Shown here piece by piece: positions 61,085-64,000 of a stretch of 64,000 bases of DNA. A program made the translations under genes and the position numbers. Position 1 is the stretch's first letter; every line of letters starts with the position of its first letter. Origin of the DNA: an uncultured Porphyromonadaceae bacterium (GTDB taxonomy: Bacteria; Bacteroidota; Bacteroidia; Bacteroidales; Muribaculaceae); NCBI GenBank assembly GCA_947175645.1, contig CAMWNP010000002.1, forward strand, positions 1 through 64,000, read 5' to 3'. Below the pieces are notes generated by a model. That model saw only the letters and a list, made by a program, of their open reading frames with translations. It ran no database searches and was not told the DNA's origin.

Positions 61085-61205
61085 AATTTTCTATTTTTAA
61101 GTTAACGTGTTAATTTCTGGGTAAAGTTAAGAATAAAATCCGTAAGGATATATATTAACTACAAAAAAATAGGGTAATATGTTTTCGGAGATGTAAAAAT
61201 TTCTA

Positions 61206-61213
61206 TAATTTTG
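61206..61213 (+). promoter_or_regulatory. -7 promoter box for the EamA transporter gene
   Basis: TAATTTTG. The predicted start near 61219 gives a leader of about 110 nt before the ATG at 61331. Confidence 0.5.
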
Positions 61214-61330
61214 TGCTGAAATTTCTTGATATGAATCCGCAGGAGAAGTCAGAATCGGTGCGGAATACGGTTCTGTAAATCATGGCTTCCCGGTTTTGTC
61301 GGAGTTTAAAGTATTGAGAATAAACTGTTT

Positions 61331-62245
61331 ATGAGTTTGATTACTGGTAACGGACAGCGGAACGTGTTTTTGGCACACTTGGCGGCTCTTTTCGCCGTTG
61401 CGGTGTGGGGAGCCACGTTTGTGTCAACCAAGGTTCTGCTTGAACAAGGTATGAACGCCGTGGAAATCTACATCTACAGGTTCCTGCTTGCCTATCTTCT
61501 TCTCATTCCATTCACTTGGCGGAAGATTTTTGCGAATTCTTTCCGTGATGAAATGCTGTTCCTCCTTTGCGGACTTACATCGGGAGCCATCTATTTCATA
61601 GCCGAGAATACGGCACTGATGTATACGATGGCCGGTAATGTGTCGCTTATCACCAGTATATCCCCTTTGCTGACTGTCCTTCTGATAGGGGCGTTTTACA
61701 AGAGCGAACGCCCTACAAAGGGTGTTCTTTTCGGATCGCTGATAGCGCTTCTGGGGGTTGGATGCGTGGTCTTTAACAGTGGATTCAGCATGCAGATTAA
61801 GCCGCTGGGTGATATGCTCGCCATGGGGGCCGCGTTCAGTTGGGCATTCTATTGCATAATCCTTCGCAAACTGAACATTAATTATTCCGCACTGTTCATA
61901 ACCCGTAAGTCGTTCTTTTACGGTATAGTGACGGCTCTTCCGTTCATGCTTTTTGAAACGCACTACACCAGTCCGGCTCGTTTTCTCGAACCGGATATCC
62001 TTTGGAACATGCTCTTTCTGGGGCTTATAGCATCATTGCTATGTTACTTCCTTTGGGCGTTGGCAATGAAGGTTGTGGGAACGGTAAAGATCAACAATTA
62101 CATGTATCTTCAGCCGGTGTTCACACTTATCCTCGCCTACTTTGTTCTGGCGGAACGCATTTCTGTTCTCGGTTACACCGGATGCTTCTTAATCCTTCTC
62201 GGACTCTATCTGAGTGAGAAACTTGGCAGGAAAAGGAAGATGTAG
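61331..62245 (+). CDS. EamA/DMT-family transporter
   Basis: This 304-residue inner-membrane protein has ten hydrophobic helices arranged as two EamA repeats (~15-145 and ~160-298). Family patterns are AVWGATFVSTKVLLEQG near the N-terminus, YTMAGNVSLITSISPLLTVLL in the first repeat and YLQPVFTLILAYFVLAERI in the second. These drug/metabolite exporters move small metabolites; the substrate is unknown. It is alone in its transcript, convergent with the 62443 gene. Confidence 0.9.
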   Translation: MSLITGNGQRNVFLAHLAALFAVAVWGATFVSTKVLLEQGMNAVEIYIYRFLLAYLLLIPFTWRKIFANSFRDEMLFLLCGLTSGAIYFIAENTALMYTMAGNVSLITSISPLLTVLLIGAFYKSERPTKGVLFGSLIALLGVGCVVFNSGFSMQIKPLGDMLAMGAAFSWAFYCIILRKLNINYSALFITRKSFFYGIVTALPFMLFETHYTSPARFLEPDILWNMLFLGLIASLLCYFLWALAMKVVGTVKINNYMYLQPVFTLILAYFVLAERISVLGYTGCFLILLGLYLSEKLGRKRKM

Positions 62246-62359
62246 GAAGCCCGGAATCAATAAATAACTCCTATCCGTTTCCAGCATAGCCGATACCTCT
62301 TCCCTAAAAGCCCCGCGGAACGTAAGGGAGTTAAGTCCGATTTTATTTAGAAATCAGTA

Positions 62360-62385
62360 ACTCTTTGTGTATACTCTTTGTGTAT
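62360..62385 (+). repeat. Two tandem copies of a 13-bp unit
   Basis: ACTCTTTGTGTAT at 62360-62372 and again at 62373-62385, just before the terminator. No function is apparent; it may be replication slippage. Confidence 0.7.
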
Positions 62386-62389
62386 ACAA

Positions 62390-62417
62390 AAAAAGAGATG
62401 CATCAGCATCTCTTTTT
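62390..62417. terminator. Bidirectional terminator between convergent genes
   Basis: AAAAAGAGATGC (62390-62401) pairs with GCATCTCTTTTT (62406-62417) around ATCA, with A and T runs at each side. It fits both the EamA gene and the 62443 gene. Confidence 0.88.
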
Positions 62418-62442
62418 CTTTATGGTGGTATTAGGGGAAGAT

Positions 62443-63300
62443 TCATCCGGGAAGATAAAGTTTTGACTTTATGTCGTAGACAGCCTCCTTTACGCGGAGC
62501 GTGGAGATGTCAACCGGAGATTCAGCCAACTGCTCCGGAGTGAACGGCTGACCGAAATGAATGTCAAAGACTTTATCGCGGTTACGGAACATTTCATAAG
62601 GAGTAAGGAGAATTTCAAGAGTGGTCTTGAACCCGAGTGCGCGGCGGAGATTCGCCATCTTGTAGAAGAGTGGGGAATTCAAACCGTCGAAATACAGAGG
62701 CACCACCATACGGTTATGCTGGATGCATTTTTTGACGAACATACGGTGCCATTTAGTGTCGCGTATGTATCCGCTCGGGGAGGGAAGAGAGCAGAACCCG
62801 GCAGGGAAAATCATCATGGGGGTGTCAGACTCAAACGCCTCATCCACAGCGCTTGCAGTGATTTTTGACTGGCTGCCGAACTTGTTGACTCCAAGAAATA
62901 CCGGCCTAAGCGGTTTCACGTAGAGCAAAAGGTCGTTAACCATGAATTTCGCCGGGCGGTTATAGCGTTTGCTCAGATAATCAATCATGAGCATGCCGTC
63001 AAGTGCACCTAACGGATGATTGCCTACGAACAGTACTCGCGGATTGCTTATGTCAGGAAGCAGTTCCTCGTTGTGGAAACGCCCCTGTACATTGAGGTCT
63101 CGCAGAATGGCACGGCAAAAATCCACTCCTGAAAGACCCATGTTATTACGCAGCAGATCATTGAGTTTGTTCTGCTGGCATAAGTCTGAGAGTAATTTCA
63201 GAAGGGGGCGCGGAATATAGTCCCAATATTTGGGTAACCGCTCCTTAACAACCTGAGAAATGTTGATTTTTATTTGTTCAAAATCAGTGTCATTAATCAT
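62443..63300 (-). CDS. PlsC-like acyltransferase (lyso-lipid O-acyltransferase type)
   Basis: This 285-residue acyltransferase has its catalytic block in LFVGNHPLGALDGMLMI (His-x5-Asp) and a later MIFPAGFCSLPSPSG as the substrate-binding block. This matches the Bacteroidetes acyltransferase group that includes lyso-glycine/ornithine lipid O-acyltransferases. No N-acyltransferase partner gene lies beside it, so the lipid is uncertain. The promoter box is 4 bp from the ATG, predicting a leaderless mRNA. Confidence 0.78.
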   Translation of the reverse strand: MINDTDFEQIKINISQVVKERLPKYWDYIPRPLLKLLSDLCQQNKLNDLLRNNMGLSGVDFCRAILRDLNVQGRFHNEELLPDISNPRVLFVGNHPLGALDGMLMIDYLSKRYNRPAKFMVNDLLLYVKPLRPVFLGVNKFGSQSKITASAVDEAFESDTPMMIFPAGFCSLPSPSGYIRDTKWHRMFVKKCIQHNRMVVPLYFDGLNSPLFYKMANLRRALGFKTTLEILLTPYEMFRNRDKVFDIHFGQPFTPEQLAESPVDISTLRVKEAVYDIKSKLYLPG

Positions 63301-63304
63301 ATTG

Positions 63305-63312
63305 CAAAGTTA
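63305..63312 (-). promoter_or_regulatory. -7 promoter box for the 62443 acyltransferase gene
   Basis: It reads TAACTTTG on the minus strand, 4 bp before the ATG at 63300. Confidence 0.65.
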
Positions 63313-63416
63313 CGAAAAAATCATGGAATCGGTTAATTCCAATAGTTAATAATTATTATTGAGTATTGCATACGGTGAATTTTTTTGCGAAATTTGCACC
63401 CGAATTATTGTTTAAG

Positions 63417-64000
63417 ATGACATTAGATGAACTGAAAACCGGTCAAAGCGCAATTATCCTGAAAATTCACGGCTACGGAGCATTCCGTAAGCGTGTGATA
63501 GAGATGGGCTTTACGAAGGGACGGAAGATCACCGCTGTCCTCTCCGCTCCGTTGCGCGACCCGGTGAAATATTCCCTGATGGGCTATGAGGTGTCGTTGC
63601 GCAGAAGCGAGGCTCAGTTGATTGAGGTGCTTCCTATCCGGGACAAAGCCAATGAGAAGATTGGTTCCGGTGAGGCTCATGCTACGGTTGAGGAAGGTGT
63701 CCTTAACGAGTATGAGGGGCAGACCCACACCATTAACGTGGCGCTGATTGGTAATCCAAACTGCGGAAAAACATCACTTTTCAATCTCGCCGCCGGTACC
63801 GCGGAACATGTCGGGAACTACAGCGGTGTCACTGTAGATTCTAAGACCGGACATTTCTCCTACCGTAATTACAGATTCAATATTGTCGATCTTCCCGGCA
63901 CTTACTCTCTCTCAACTTATTCTCCTGAAGAACTTTACGTCAGACGTTATCTGAAAAACGAGCGGCCTGACGTGGTCATAAATGTTGTGGACTCTTCCAA
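63417..64000 (+). CDS. feoB: FeoA-FeoB fusion, ferrous iron transporter (cut by window edge)
   Basis: The frame opens at ATG 63417 and runs to the window end (194 codons). Residues ~1-75 are a FeoA (SH3-like) domain: GYGAFRKRVIEMGFTKGRKITAVLSAPLRDPVKYSLMGYEVSLR. After a ~25-residue linker, the FeoB G domain begins with VALIGNPNCGKTSLFN (P-loop). GNYSGVTVD (switch region), VDLPGTYSL (DxxG-type) and VINVVDSS follow. FeoB imports Fe2+ across the inner membrane. The FeoA-FeoB fusion is usual in Bacteroidetes. The membrane part lies beyond the window. Confidence 0.93.
   Translation, partial: MTLDELKTGQSAIILKIHGYGAFRKRVIEMGFTKGRKITAVLSAPLRDPVKYSLMGYEVSLRRSEAQLIEVLPIRDKANEKIGSGEAHATVEEGVLNEYEGQTHTINVALIGNPNCGKTSLFNLAAGTAEHVGNYSGVTVDSKTGHFSYRNYRFNIVDLPGTYSLSTYSPEELYVRRYLKNERPDVVINVVDSS

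Noticed and set aside
60651..61100. 149-codon plus-strand ORF opposite the OmpA-like gene
   Set aside because: It is a Pro/Ala-rich mirror of the glycine-zipper coding sequence on the other strand, with no signal or domain of its own.

Overview
This window looks like a chromosomal stretch from a member of the Bacteroidales, probably Muribaculaceae or a close relative (the family level is inference). The evidence is as follows. Promoters match the Bacteroidetes -7 consensus TAnnTTTG, often with TTTG or TTG about 19-20 bp upstream. Start codons almost never have a Shine-Dalgarno sequence. Many products belong to Bacteroidales-type families: DUF4493/PCMD lipoproteins, DUF6089, DUF6242, DUF6377 and DUF4296 proteins, serial OmpH/Skp genes, two ExbD genes beside TonB, and a FeoA-FeoB fusion. 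I see no prophage, integron, insertion sequence or CRISPR array. Most of the window is core genome.

Layout. 1-120 is the tail of an unidentified gene, followed by a terminator. 180-6064 (-) is a three-gene operon of surface-type DUF4493 lipoproteins. 6463-10519 (+) holds two DUF3857/transglutaminase-like secreted proteins. 10542-15474 (-) holds folK, tex, a membrane metallophosphoesterase and an acyltransferase. 16012-23384 (+) is an envelope-biogenesis block: a DUF6242 lipoprotein, a DUF6089 barrel, uppS, bamA and three OmpH/Skp chaperone genes. fabD follows at 23661, then yraN (-).

25276-31244 (+) is the most unusual part. A GrpE-like protein, a lidless Hsp70 and two membrane-anchored MORN-repeat proteins form a tight operon, and prfB (with its programmed +1 frameshift) starts in an ATGA overlap with the second MORN gene. 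The two MORN proteins share an N-terminal helical domain that I do not recognise. tRNA-His and, on the other strand, an SRP RNA gene (ffs) follow. Then come bioB, ybaK, aroC and a YhcC-like radical SAM gene, the exbB-exbD-exbD-tonB energiser operon behind a long structured leader, and a phosphohexomutase gene. 40993-44389 is a small surface-glycan cluster (flippase, glycosyltransferase, acetyltransferase) that meets a UDP-sugar dehydrogenase-ribD-esterase-exonuclease operon tail to tail. 48736-52889 holds an FKBP isomerase, a DUF6377 regulator, a small unknown ORF, a DUF4296 lipoprotein, lspA and a cysteine-free DksA-like protein. 52974-60032 (-) holds ileS and an alpha/beta hydrolase-MurF-like-Ddl-like cassette. 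The window closes with an OmpA-like lipoprotein, an EamA transporter, an acyltransferase and the start of feoAB.

Other structure. A dispersed element of about 48 bp with inverted ends lies at 6279, 60088 and 60214, with end fragments at 10516 and 31511. A candidate small RNA gene sits at about 24668-24770. Two mutually exclusive hairpins precede the third OmpH gene. Several promoters lie so close to the start codon that leaderless mRNAs are predicted.
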